Source of the DNA: Sphingobacterium litopenaei
Lineage (GTDB): Bacteria; Bacteroidota; Bacteroidia; Sphingobacteriales; Sphingobacteriaceae
Direction of reading: 5' to 3'
NCBI RefSeq assembly: GCF_014692495.1
Contig: NZ_JACOIJ010000009.1
Span: 47,346 to 111,345 of the forward strand
Length of the DNA: 64,000 nucleotides
This document shows, one piece after another, positions 43,524 to 52,130 of this stretch. The notes under the pieces were generated by a model. The model saw only the letters and a program-made list of their open reading frames with translations. It ran no database searches and had not been told where the DNA came from. Position 1 is the first letter of the stretch. Every line of letters begins with the position of its first letter. The translations under genes and the position numbers were made by a program.

Positions 43524-44404
43524 TACATATTTGTTAAGTCCAAACGAATAGGCAGTGAATAAGCTACACGAACTGGACGACCATTTTGGATACCTGGGCT
43601 CCATTTTTTAGCCTTTTTCAATACGTTGATCGCAGCTTGTCCTGTTCCGTATGATAAATCACGTGCTACTTTGATATCTGTCAAAGAACCATCTTTCTCC
43701 ACGACGAAAGTAACTTGCACAGTACCTTTCACACCCGCATCGATAGCAGCTTGTGGATATTGATAATTATCACCGATCCATTTACGGAAAGCATTCAAAC
43801 CACCTGGTGGCTCTGGTTGAATTTCCACAGATTGGAAAATTTCTTCTCCTGTACCTGTACCACCTTCAACCCCTTTAGTACTACCAGTTGCAGCACCTGC
43901 TACATCTTTTGTACCCCATTTACCTTCAGTTGTGATACTACCACCTTTCATACCTTTCATAGCTACTGGACCGATAAGTTTTTTCTTATCTGTAGCTTCT
44001 TCCACTGTCGCTACTTCTTCTTGAACCGCCTTTTCTTTAGGAACCGGCTTAATCTCTGGAAGAGCAACAACATCTAGAGCAGGCTTAGATTCAGCAATTT
44101 TAGGCGCTTCCTCTTGTACTGGTGGTTTTTCTTCTTCTTCAGGAAGTTGTTCCGCCAAATCTTCTAATGTCACCTCTTCTGTAAATGCTACTTCCTCTTT
44201 TGGAGCATCATTTCCTTTGAAAGGATTCAAATCGAACACTTGGGTAGCACTAAAAACACCCACAACTGCAGCCACGATAGCTAATGCAGTGTTAGTTGCT
44301 TTAGGGCCAAGTTTACGAAGCTGGTAGGCTCCATAAGCTTTATTCCTGTTTTCGAAGACAACATCAAGCCACTCACTTTTAAATATATTTAGTTTTTCAA
44401 ACAT
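43523..44404 (-). CDS. tonB: TonB energy-transducing protein
   Basis: 293 aa. The short cytoplasmic head (FENRNKAYGAYQLRK) is typical of Bacteroidota TonB, followed by one TM helix near 39-58, a long Pro/Glu/Lys-rich periplasmic stretch (PEEEEKPPVQEEAPK) and the C-terminal TonB_C domain (YPQAAIDAGVKGTVQVTFVV, ending SYGTGQAAINVLKKAKKW and VAYSLPIRLD). It transmits proton-motive force from ExbB/ExbD to outer-membrane receptors such as the one at 59099-61900. Confidence 0.93.
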   Translation of the reverse strand: MFEKLNIFKSEWLDVVFENRNKAYGAYQLRKLGPKATNTALAIVAAVVGVFSATQVFDLNPFKGNDAPKEEVAFTEEVTLEDLAEQLPEEEEKPPVQEEAPKIAESKPALDVVALPEIKPVPKEKAVQEEVATVEEATDKKKLIGPVAMKGMKGGSITTEGKWGTKDVAGAATGSTKGVEGGTGTGEEIFQSVEIQPEPPGGLNAFRKWIGDNYQYPQAAIDAGVKGTVQVTFVVEKDGSLTDIKVARDLSYGTGQAAINVLKKAKKWSPGIQNGRPVRVAYSLPIRLDLTNM

Positions 44405-44436
44405 AATATTATTTTTTAATGAAACTCTCTATACGA

Positions 44437-44994
44437 CTAGTCGTTGTAAAGATTTTCTTTTTTCAATAGCTCAATTTCGTCGCCCATGATACGGTTAGAT
44501 ATCATGTAACGTTTAATGTCTACAATCTTCATTTCATCCAACGCATCAATAATGTTGCGTGTAACTGATTTTTCACTTGGACGGATTACTACGATAATGT
44601 CTTTACCACCTGCTTGTTGAGGAACAAGTTTCTGCATTTTCATTAATGTTGCACGTAATCCTTCTGCGCTATAATCAATTACTGTAGGACCCTGAAGAGG
44701 TTTCTTAACATCACCTTGGTACCATACTAGTTTATCATTTGATCCTAGTACCAATGTAACACTACGGTGCTCATCTACGTCTACGTCTGTTTTTTTGTCA
44801 GTTTCAACGTTTTTGTCAGGCATCGCAACGTCCATTGCTTGTGGTTTATTCAAGGATGTTGTTAACATAAAGAAAGTAATCAATAAGAATGCCAAGTCAA
44901 CCATGGCTGTAAGATCGACCTTACCACCATTTTTCTTAGATCTTACCTTTCCTCCTTTACCTTGTTTACCGGAGTCTTGATTTAATTCTGCCAT
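44437..44994 (-). CDS. exbD: ExbD/TolR-family protein (second copy)
   Basis: 185 aa. A single N-terminal TM helix holds the proton-pathway Asp in VDLTAMVDLAFLLITFFML. The periplasmic domain follows. The basic N-terminal extension (KGGKVRSKKNGGKVD) is characteristic of the second ExbD in this operon type. 15 bp after the first exbD, 32 bp before tonB. Confidence 0.9.
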   Translation of the reverse strand: MAELNQDSGKQGKGGKVRSKKNGGKVDLTAMVDLAFLLITFFMLTTSLNKPQAMDVAMPDKNVETDKKTDVDVDEHRSVTLVLGSNDKLVWYQGDVKKPLQGPTVIDYSAEGLRATLMKMQKLVPQQAGGKDIIVVIRPSEKSVTRNIIDALDEMKIVDIKRYMISNRIMGDEIELLKKENLYND

Positions 44995-45009
44995 TTAAAT
45001 TTCTTATTA

Positions 45010-45666
45010 TTAATCAGCCTTAAGACCAGTCACGAAACTGAACTTATTTTGTTTCTGATTACGTAATGTCTCAATTATTAAATTCAAGTTTGGAAACTTC
45101 TCATCAGCATCCGATTTGATAGCAACTGTCATCAATTCGATGTCATCAGGATCTTTGCCATCCTCAATTGCTTTATCTTTTAAAATCTTAGCTGAAGCCA
45201 AACGTGCCTGTTTTACCCACGAAAATAATTCGTTGGAAGTATTTTGTGTAGAGTCTACAGGGATACCTTTTTGCTTTTCTGCTGTTCTATCAGCTGACTC
45301 TGCTGCTAACAATGTTTTCATTGTTTTCATAGAGACACCAAAGTCTTCCAAGTTTTTGAATTTAGCGTATTCTTCTGGAGTGAATTCGATTCCGTAGATA
45401 CCTGCCATACGTTGAAGTGCTTCTACACGTACATTAGGGTCACTCATTTTGAAGAACACTTTACCTTCATCACCTACTGTAATGATTGCCAAGTTACCAT
45501 CAGGTAATTTAGCTTGAGAGTATGAAGGAGCCGTATCAACTGTTAAAGTCTCTGGCTGTCTAGCAGTTGCTGTAAGAACGAAGAATGTTAGAAGCAAGAA
45601 AGATACGTCACACATCGCCGTCATATCGATCGATGTACTGGCTCTTTTTACTTTTGCTTTACCCAT
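45010..45666 (-). CDS. exbD: ExbD/TolR-family protein (first copy)
   Basis: 218 aa. The TM helix with the key Asp is DMTAMCDVSFLLLTFFVLT. The periplasmic part is longer than in the second copy and contains a helical insertion (EYAKFKNLEDFGVSMKTMKT). Two different ExbD proteins with one ExbB are a normal Bacteroidota arrangement. 98 bp after exbB. Confidence 0.9.
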   Translation of the reverse strand: MGKAKVKRASTSIDMTAMCDVSFLLLTFFVLTATARQPETLTVDTAPSYSQAKLPDGNLAIITVGDEGKVFFKMSDPNVRVEALQRMAGIYGIEFTPEEYAKFKNLEDFGVSMKTMKTLLAAESADRTAEKQKGIPVDSTQNTSNELFSWVKQARLASAKILKDKAIEDGKDPDDIELMTVAIKSDADEKFPNLNLIIETLRNQKQNKFSFVTGLKAD

Positions 45667-45764
45667 TTCTTTTACTTTTATAAATTAACAACTCTATTCG
45701 TTTACTTAATGATGCTTTATTATCTCACTTTCCATAAAAAAGTTGAAATAATTTTTAAAACATC

Positions 45765-46595
45765 TTATTTGTGGTTCGCAGCATAAGTTTGTACGATTGA
45801 GAAACCAGCCTCGTCGATAGAATAAGTTAATTTGTCAATTTTAGCAGTCAAGATATTGTACATGATGATCGCGAAAGTTGAAGTAGCGATACCTGTAGCT
45901 GTATTGATAAGGGCCTCAGAGATACCGTTCGCTAATTTAGCTGAATCTGGAGCACCACCTGTTGCTAATGCTGAGAAGGCCTTGATCATACCTGTTACTG
46001 TACCTAATAGACCTGTTAATGTACCGATAGAAACTAATGTAGCTAATACGTTTAAGTTTTTCTCTAACATTGGCATTTCTAATGCAGTAGTTTCTTCGAT
46101 TTCTTTTTGGATAGCTAAAGCTGATTTTTCAGCGTCTAAACCTGGGTTAGCTTCTACATCTTTGTATTTCAATAAACCAGCTTTGATTACATTTGCAACA
46201 GAACCTTTTTGTTTGTCACATTCCGCGATAGCAGTATCGATGCTACCAGTTTTTAATAAAGATTGTACTTTTCTTACAAAGTTACCAACATTACCAGTAC
46301 CTGAAGCTTTACCAATTACGATGAAACGTTCGATTGAGAAAACCCATACCATTAAGAATAAGCCAAGAAGGACTGGTACGATAGCACCTGCATGGTAAAC
46401 CATACCTAAATAATTACCTGGTAGTGGTTGATTTTCAGGGTTGTTGTCGATGAAGTTTGAAGGGTTACCCATTACAAATTTGTAAACGATGTAACCGATT
46501 ACTAAACAAATAACGATTGCTAAACTCGCAAATAAATTACCTGAATTGCCACTTTCTTGTTTTGCTGGGCTAGTAGTTTTTGGTGCGTTTGCCAT
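45765..46595 (-). CDS. exbB: MotA/TolQ/ExbB proton-channel family protein
   Basis: 276 aa. One N-terminal TM helix (LFASLAIVICLVIGYIVYKF) precedes the canonical three-helix ExbB core: VPVLLGLFLMVWVFSIERF, then LVSIGTLTGLLGTVTGMIKAF and ISEALINTATGIATSTFAII. The Thr/Gly-rich helices line the proton path. First gene of the operon, with a clear promoter upstream. Confidence 0.92.
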   Translation of the reverse strand: MANAPKTTSPAKQESGNSGNLFASLAIVICLVIGYIVYKFVMGNPSNFIDNNPENQPLPGNYLGMVYHAGAIVPVLLGLFLMVWVFSIERFIVIGKASGTGNVGNFVRKVQSLLKTGSIDTAIAECDKQKGSVANVIKAGLLKYKDVEANPGLDAEKSALAIQKEIEETTALEMPMLEKNLNVLATLVSIGTLTGLLGTVTGMIKAFSALATGGAPDSAKLANGISEALINTATGIATSTFAIIMYNILTAKIDKLTYSIDEAGFSIVQTYAANHK

Positions 46596-46693
46596 TTTTA
46601 CTAAGTTTTAGATTTTTACTGTTGTTTAATTATTATGTTTAATTCTATTAAAATAATGCAAAATTATTGACATCATTCTGACCATTGTCAAAA

Positions 46694-46723
46694 CAAATAT
46701 ACTATTTTGATATAAAATTCAAA
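46694..46723 (-). promoter_or_regulatory. Promoter of the exbB operon (TTTG-N18-TATATTTG)
   Basis: On the minus strand TTTG (46720-46723) and TATATTTG (46694-46701), 18 bp apart, match both boxes of the Bacteroidota consensus. The start site would be near 46687, giving a leader of about 90 nt. Confidence 0.65.
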
Positions 46724-46999
46724 TTTTTCAATCCTTTTTTATCATTCTTTTTTATGGATAACGATAAGAACGATCATCGCGGCAATCCTATTCTTATGCG
46801 TGATTAAAAAATCAATATCCATCTACAGAATATTATGCAATAAAAACTATTTTTTTTTGCATATCCAAATTAATGACTGGCTAACCTTGAAAAATAAGTA
46901 ACCAAACACTTACTTTTGAATTTCATCAGCTCTAGACTAAGCAAAAGATTTTGAAAATGTAGTTATCCTAATCTAAACGAATAATAAGTCATTTTATTA
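46724..46999. other. Non-coding spacer between the exbB promoter and the SUI1 gene
   Basis: No gene of convincing length is present. The part 46754-46822 is less AT-rich than the rest and is bracketed by ATGGATA (46754-46760) and TATCCAT (46816-46822), with an inner ATAAGAA/TTCTTAT pair, so it could fold as a nested hairpin. Tiny frames of 17 codons (plus) and 26 codons (minus) occupy the same bases. The rest is featureless AT-rich sequence. Confidence 0.4.
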
Positions 47000-47347
47000 T
47001 TACCCACCTACTATTTTAACCTGATATTCAAGACTTTTTAATAAATCGTATATCTTTTGCTTAAAATCTCCCTGTATTAAAATCTCTCCATCTTTGGCAC
47101 TTCCACCCACTCCACATTTCTGCTTTAATGTTTTAGCTAGTGTTTGCAAATCGTCATCATCCCCCACAAATCCTTCTACGATTGTAACAACTTTGCCTTT
47201 TCGTGATTTTTTATCTAATAACACTTTTAGTTTCTGTCTATTAGGAGGTAAAGTTTCTACAGTCTCATGCGAATCGAATTCATATTCAAAATTTGAATCC
47301 GTAGAGAAGACTATACCTTCAAATTTTTGTTTTTTCTGCTTAGCCAT
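47000..47347 (-). CDS. SUI1/eIF1-family translation factor (YciH-like)
   Basis: 115 aa. The eIF1 fold signature is present at the C-terminus: QTLAKTLKQKCGVGGSAKDG followed by EILIQGDFKQKIYDLLKS. The bacterial YciH members are proposed to influence initiation-codon selection; the role in Bacteroidota is not established. 10 bp after the lipid-kinase gene and co-directional, so in one unit. Confidence 0.88.
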   Translation of the reverse strand: MAKQKKQKFEGIVFSTDSNFEYEFDSHETVETLPPNRQKLKVLLDKKSRKGKVVTIVEGFVGDDDDLQTLAKTLKQKCGVGGSAKDGEILIQGDFKQKIYDLLKSLEYQVKIVGG

Positions 47348-47357
47348 ATTTTTAATT

Positions 47358-48236
47358 TTAGCAAATTATTTTCAATGCTTTTGGTTTTACAATTATGTTT
47401 AAATCATTCGCCATATTGACTGGCTCACCATCCACATGAATTGGTCCAGCATCCAGTCTTTTAATATTTATGTCCTTTCCTGGAATAATCTCCACATATT
47501 CTGATTGATCTGCCGAACGATTGAACAAGTGAAACACCATCATGGGTAGAATATACAGCGGAAATTTATGAACGATACACACATCCAAAACTCCATCATT
47601 TACAGATGCATTTGGTGCGATGTAAGCATTGTTTCCATATTGTGGCGAATTAGCCACAGAAATCATAAAAGCTTCTCGTTCATACAGTTTCCCGTCTATA
47701 GTCAATTCATATTTACACGGTTTGTATTTACTTATTACATTAATGACCGAACGCAAATAACCTATAGGTCCTCGAATGGAGTCGTTGGCAAATCGATCCG
47801 ATACAGTAGCATCAAAGCCTAATCCCGCTATATTAAAAAAGGGTTTTTCATTAATAATACCACAATCCACATCAACTGTTTCGAAACGATTAAGACGATT
47901 AATTGCGGAGGTTTCATTCATTGGGACACCTAAATAAAGTGCAAGGCCATTTCCTGACCCCTCTGGTATGATTCCCATCGGAATTCCACTTCCTACTAAG
48001 GCAGATCCTAATTCATTAATGGTTCCATCTCCGCCAACAGCGACGACAGCGTCGTAACCCTCTTCGATAGCCATTTTCCCTAATTCATAAGCATGGTTTG
48101 GTCTGGTAGTTTGCTGAAAAGTCGGCTTAAACTTTTGCATATCCAACACCTCCAAAACCTTTTTGTTAAAAGCAGTTTTCTTCTTGCCTCCCGATATAGG
48201 ATTAATAACGAAAAGTATCTTTTTCTGTTCTTGCAT
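47358..48236 (-). CDS. Diacylglycerol-kinase-family / YegS-like lipid kinase
   Basis: 292 aa. The catalytic-domain signature is AVGGDGTINELGSAL (Gly68 to Leu80) with GIIPEGSGNGLA and the N-terminal FVINPISGGKK. The C-terminal beta-sandwich contains VNDGVLDVCIVHKF. It phosphorylates a lipid such as diacylglycerol or a sphingoid-type base; sphingolipids occur in Sphingobacteria, so either is possible. The ATG at 48236 is used; the frame opens upstream with a TTG only. Confidence 0.85.
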   Translation of the reverse strand: MQEQKKILFVINPISGGKKKTAFNKKVLEVLDMQKFKPTFQQTTRPNHAYELGKMAIEEGYDAVVAVGGDGTINELGSALVGSGIPMGIIPEGSGNGLALYLGVPMNETSAINRLNRFETVDVDCGIINEKPFFNIAGLGFDATVSDRFANDSIRGPIGYLRSVINVISKYKPCKYELTIDGKLYEREAFMISVANSPQYGNNAYIAPNASVNDGVLDVCIVHKFPLYILPMMVFHLFNRSADQSEYVEIIPGKDINIKRLDAGPIHVDGEPVNMANDLNIIVKPKALKIIC

Positions 48237-48307
48237 AACTAAAATCAACTGAGTAAATATAGCCTAATTTTCAATAGGAGTAAAAATTAATATAATCCAG
48301 ATCAAAT

Positions 48308-48339
48308 TTTGGGATAATAATAAAAGTGTTGTAACTTTG
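48308..48339 (+). promoter_or_regulatory. Promoter of metK (TTTG-N20-TAACTTTG)
   Basis: TTTG (48308-48311) and TAACTTTG (48332-48339) are 20 bp apart and match the Bacteroidota consensus. The start would fall near 48346, about 10 nt before the riboswitch. Confidence 0.65.
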
Positions 48340-48353
48340 CAACCAAATAATAA

Positions 48354-48430
48354 ATGTGGACTGATTTGCATTTTACAAATCTTAAGTAAAAAGGGAGATT
48401 GCAACCACGAAAAAAAAGTGCTAAAAACCA
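48354..48430 (+). promoter_or_regulatory. SAM-II-type riboswitch (long-loop form) in the metK leader
   Basis: The layout matches SAM-II. The P1 strands GTGG (48356-48359) and CCAC (48405-48408) flank CTGATTTG and TTGCAA; an A-rich linker and the conserved GTGCTAAAAACC (48418-48429) follow. The 3' ACC can pair with loop GGG (48393-48395) to make the pseudoknot. An extra hairpin GATTTG/CAAATC lies inside the first loop, as in the long-loop SAM-II variant known from Bacteroidota. It senses S-adenosylmethionine, the product of the downstream enzyme, giving feedback control. Confidence 0.82.
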
Positions 48431-48508
48431 TTCATTCATTACGTTTTTCCACTTCTATCTTTTCGATAGCACCTCCTATTTATTAGTGTTAAAAACAAAA
48501 AAACAAAT

Positions 48509-49762
48509 ATGGCATACTTATTTACATCCGAATCCGTATCGGAAGGCCATCCTGACAAAATTGCCGATCAAATTTCAGATGCATTAATTGACAATTTCTT
48601 AGCTTGGGACGAAGATTCGCGTGTAGCAATCGAAACTTTAGTTACAACAGGACAAGTAGTATTAGCTGGTGAAGTTAAATCAAAAATTTATCTTGACGTA
48701 CAGAAAATCACTCGTTCAGTAATCGAGAAGATTGGCTACACAAAGTCAGAATATATGTTTGAGGCAAATTCATGTGGTGTATTATCTGCTATCCATGAAC
48801 AATCTGCTGATATTAATCAAGGTGTAGACCGTAAAAGCAAGCAAGAACAAGGTGCGGGTGATCAAGGCATTATGTTTGGCTATGCAAGTAACGAGACAGA
48901 AAACTATATGCCATTGGCATTAGACCTTTCACACCGCTTATTATATGAATTAGCCGCTTTGAGACGTGAAAATAATGAAATTAAGTATTTACGTCCAGAC
49001 GCTAAGTCACAAGTAACATTAGAATATAGTGATGACCACAAACCGCAACGTATCGATACTATCGTAATTTCAACGCAGCACGATGAGTTCGATACAGAGC
49101 CGAATATGTTGGTAAAAATCACAGAAGACATTAAGAATATCTTGATCCCTCGTGTGAAAGCGCAATTGAAACCAGAATTGCAAGCTTTATTCACAGACAA
49201 TATCAAATTCCATATCAACCCTACAGGTAAATTCGTAATTGGTGGCCCTCACGGTGATACGGGTTTGACAGGTCGTAAAATCATCGTAGACACTTATGGT
49301 GGTAAAGGTGCGCATGGTGGTGGTGCTTTCTCCGGAAAAGATCCATCGAAAGTAGACCGTTCAGCAGCTTACGCTACACGTCATATCGCTAAAAACCTAG
49401 TAGCTGCTGGTGTTGCTGACGAAATTTTGGTTCAAATCTCTTACGCTATCGGCGTGAAAGATCCAATGGGTATCTATGTAAATACATATGGTACGAGCAA
49501 AGTAAATGCTACCGATGGTGAAATCGCTCAAAAAATCGCCGAATTGTTTGATATGACACCTTACGGCATTGAAACTCGTTTAGGTCTTCGCAACCCGATC
49601 TATTCAGAAACCGCAGCTTACGGTCACATGGGTAGAACAAACAAAGTCGTAACAAAGACTTTTGAAAATTCAAATGGCGAAACTAAAACTCTTGACGTGG
49701 AATTATTCACTTGGGAAAAATTAGACTACGTCGATAAAATCAAAGAAGCTTTCTATATTTAA
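48509..49762 (+). CDS. metK: S-adenosylmethionine synthetase MetK
   Basis: 417 aa. It makes S-adenosylmethionine from methionine and ATP. Signatures: [20 protein letters not shown] at the N-terminus with the ATP-binding His, [16 protein letters not shown] in the middle, and the P-loop-like [19 protein letters not shown]. Length is normal (about 385-420). The long leader holds a SAM-II riboswitch, so expression should fall when SAM is abundant. A terminator lies 5 bp after the stop. Confidence 0.97.
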   Translation: MAYLFTSESVSEGHPDKIADQISDALIDNFLAWDEDSRVAIETLVTTGQVVLAGEVKSKIYLDVQKITRSVIEKIGYTKSEYMFEANSCGVLSAIHEQSADINQGVDRKSKQEQGAGDQGIMFGYASNETENYMPLALDLSHRLLYELAALRRENNEIKYLRPDAKSQVTLEYSDDHKPQRIDTIVISTQHDEFDTEPNMLVKITEDIKNILIPRVKAQLKPELQALFTDNIKFHINPTGKFVIGGPHGDTGLTGRKIIVDTYGGKGAHGGGAFSGKDPSKVDRSAAYATRHIAKNLVAAGVADEILVQISYAIGVKDPMGIYVNTYGTSKVNATDGEIAQKIAELFDMTPYGIETRLGLRNPIYSETAAYGHMGRTNKVVTKTFENSNGETKTLDVELFTWEKLDYVDKIKEAFYI

Positions 49763-49766
49763 TAGC

Positions 49767-49797
49767 AAAGGCGGAATTTTTGAATTCCGCCTTTTTA
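49767..49797 (+). terminator. Terminator between metK and the DUF58 gene (convergent)
   Basis: AAAGGCGGAATT and AATTCCGCCTTT pair around a short T-rich loop, followed by a T tract on the plus strand. Confidence 0.9.
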
Positions 49798-49800
49798 TTT

Positions 49801-51129
49801 TTATATCAATCCTCTCGCTTTTATTTCCAGATACTTATTTATCGATTTTATGCTTAAATCTTCTGGTGCTGTATAAATCGTTTGCAAGCCATTTCGATTT
49901 AGTTCTTGAATTATCAAGCTCTTGTCGTAGACAAACTTTTCTGCTATAATCTTATTATAGATTTCAACTGAAGTTCGGGCTTTCTCTTTAGCCATTTCAA
50001 TTAATTCCGTATTTTTGAATACAACCACAACGACGATGTGGCTTTTTGCCATCATGCGCAAATAAGACATTTGTCTATTCAAAGCATCTAAGGTTTCGAA
50101 ATTACTATACAAAAATAGCAACGAACGCTTATTGACATGACGTCGCATAAAAGCATATAGATTTCCAAACTCAGATTCTTCAAAGTTGGTGGTGATTCCA
50201 TACAACTTATCTGAGATGAGCTTCATTTGCTTATTATTTTTTTCAGGAGGAATATGATTTTCTACTTTACGACCAAACGTCAACATCCCAGCTCTATCCT
50301 GTTTTAATATGGCGGCATTGGATAATACTAAGGTCGAATTAATCGCATAATCCAACAATGTCATTTCATTGAAAGGCATACGCATGACGCGACCTATATC
50401 GATAAAGGAATATATAGGTTGCGATTTCTCTTCCTGAAATTGATTCACCATCAGGCGATTGTGCTTCGCCGATGCTTTCCAGTTCATATGTTTATATTCA
50501 TCTCCTTTCACATATTCTCGGATATGGTCAAATTCCATTGTGCTTCCGATTCTACGAATACGCTTCACCCCCATTTCGACCAATCTATCCGTGGTTGCCA
50601 AAAGCTGATATTTGCGCATCTGAATAAAAGAAGGATAGCATGGAATTTCTAATGGCTCATCCAAGGCAAACTTTCGTTCGAACAATCCCAAATGACTGAC
50701 CAGCACATTACATTTCCCAAAAGCATAAACACCTCTCTTTTTGGGATTTAGTGTGTACTCAATTTGTGTCTCTTTGCGAGGCAAAAGCTCTACTTCAAAT
50801 TCATTCGCTCGGACCTGAAGCTGAATCGGTATTTCTTCCAGTACACGAGCTTTTATATTCGTCGGAAAAGCACTTCTCAAACTTATGACGAAGGGATTTT
50901 GGTCACCATTTGATAATTTATCAGGATATTGACGTTTAATCATAAGCTGATGCTTCGGAAGATTTAACATCAACAAATCCCAAAAGCAAACTCCTATAAA
51001 AACCCACAGTAAAATAGTAGTAATTATACGTAGAGGCTCTAGGTAGAAAGAAAGCGCAAAACACGCCGCCAAACCTAGCAACACATAAAAGAACCTATTT
51101 TTGATATACAGCCTCCGTAAATACTTCAT
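49801..51129 (-). CDS. DUF58-domain protein
   Basis: 442 aa. Two N-terminal TM helices (FFYVLLGLAACFALSFYL; ILLWVFIGVCFWDLLML) precede an Ig-like part and the DUF58 signature (RIGSTMEFDHIREYVKGDEY, then HMNWKASAKHNRLMV). The C-terminal half is a vWA-like fold (YSFIDIGRVMRM). DUF58 proteins occur with MoxR AAA+ ATPases and are thought to be their partner. Its start overlaps the moxR stop by 1 bp. Confidence 0.88.
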   Translation of the reverse strand: MKYLRRLYIKNRFFYVLLGLAACFALSFYLEPLRIITTILLWVFIGVCFWDLLMLNLPKHQLMIKRQYPDKLSNGDQNPFVISLRSAFPTNIKARVLEEIPIQLQVRANEFEVELLPRKETQIEYTLNPKKRGVYAFGKCNVLVSHLGLFERKFALDEPLEIPCYPSFIQMRKYQLLATTDRLVEMGVKRIRRIGSTMEFDHIREYVKGDEYKHMNWKASAKHNRLMVNQFQEEKSQPIYSFIDIGRVMRMPFNEMTLLDYAINSTLVLSNAAILKQDRAGMLTFGRKVENHIPPEKNNKQMKLISDKLYGITTNFEESEFGNLYAFMRRHVNKRSLLFLYSNFETLDALNRQMSYLRMMAKSHIVVVVVFKNTELIEMAKEKARTSVEIYNKIIAEKFVYDKSLIIQELNRNGLQTIYTAPEDLSIKSINKYLEIKARGLI

Positions 51130-52130
51130 TATCTTGGAATTTCTACACTTTCAACAATCTGCTGTACGATATAAGTAGGTGTAAAGCCTTCCATTTCCTT
51201 CTCTGGTGTTAACTGAATACGATGCGATAGAATAGAATCGGCTACATATTTAACATCTTCAGGCGTTACAAAATCACGACCTTGCAGGGCAGCCGAAGCT
51301 TTCGAAGCTTCTAAGATAGCGATGGAAGCACGCGGCGAGGCACCTAAGGACAAATAGGGATTCGTGCGTGTTTGCAATATTATCTGTGCGATATATTTCA
51401 ATAAATCTTCATGAACGAAAACCAATTTAACCAAATGCTGGAAATGGATAATTTCATCTACCGAAATCACTTCTTGAACTAAGGCCTCTTTGTTTTGGGC
51501 TTTTTGTTCGTGATGTTCTTTTAAGATTATTAATTCCTGATTAAAATCGGGATAGTTGACATCGATTTTAAACAAAAAACGGTCCAATTGTGCTTCTGGC
51601 AAACGATATGTTCCTTCGTGTTCGATAGGATTTTGCGTAGCAAAGACAATAAAAGGACTAGCCATCGGATAGGTCTTTCCATCCACCGTCACCTGTCGCT
51701 CGCTCATACATTCAAACAGCGAAGATTGAGTCTTCGCGGGAGCACGGTTGATTTCATCAATCAAGATAACATTACCAAAAATAGGCCCCTTGCGGAACTC
51801 AAATTCATTAGATTTTAAATCCAAAATCGTAGAACCTGTAACATCCGAAGGCATTAAATCTGGTGTAAATTGAATCCGCTTGAAAATGCTGCGAATGGAT
51901 TTTGCAATCAATTTAGCGGTCAAAGTTTTAGCAACGCCAGGCAAACCTTCAATCAGAGAATGTCCGCCAGCCAATATCGCCAGCAGAAGCATATTTATTA
52001 CTTTATCTTGTCCAATGATGACTTTTTTGACTTCATCACGTACCGCTTCAAATTTACTTTGCAATACGCTTAGGTCTATTCTATTCTCAAAATCAGGTTG
52101 ATATCTTTCCAAATTTTCTTGTTCCATCAT
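51129..52130 (-). CDS. MoxR-family AAA+ ATPase
   Basis: 333 aa. Walker A is EGLPGVAKTLTAKL, Walker B is VILIDEINRAPAK, sensor 1 is FVIFATQNPIEHEGT and the arginine-finger region is LPEAQLDRFLFKI. MoxR ATPases act as chaperones for protein or metal-complex assembly. Its start (ATGATG at 52125-52130) overlaps the upstream gene's stop, so translation is coupled. Part of the DUF58/SpoIIM cluster. Confidence 0.93.
   Translation of the reverse strand: MMEQENLERYQPDFENRIDLSVLQSKFEAVRDEVKKVIIGQDKVINMLLLAILAGGHSLIEGLPGVAKTLTAKLIAKSIRSIFKRIQFTPDLMPSDVTGSTILDLKSNEFEFRKGPIFGNVILIDEINRAPAKTQSSLFECMSERQVTVDGKTYPMASPFIVFATQNPIEHEGTYRLPEAQLDRFLFKIDVNYPDFNQELIILKEHHEQKAQNKEALVQEVISVDEIIHFQHLVKLVFVHEDLLKYIAQIILQTRTNPYLSLGASPRASIAILEASKASAALQGRDFVTPEDVKYVADSILSHRIQLTPEKEMEGFTPTYIVQQIVESVEIPR

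Noticed and set aside
45832..46398. A 188-codon plus-strand open frame
   Set aside because: It lies entirely antisense to exbB, whose ExbB helices and promoter are clear; the long frame is a by-product of codon bias on the real strand.
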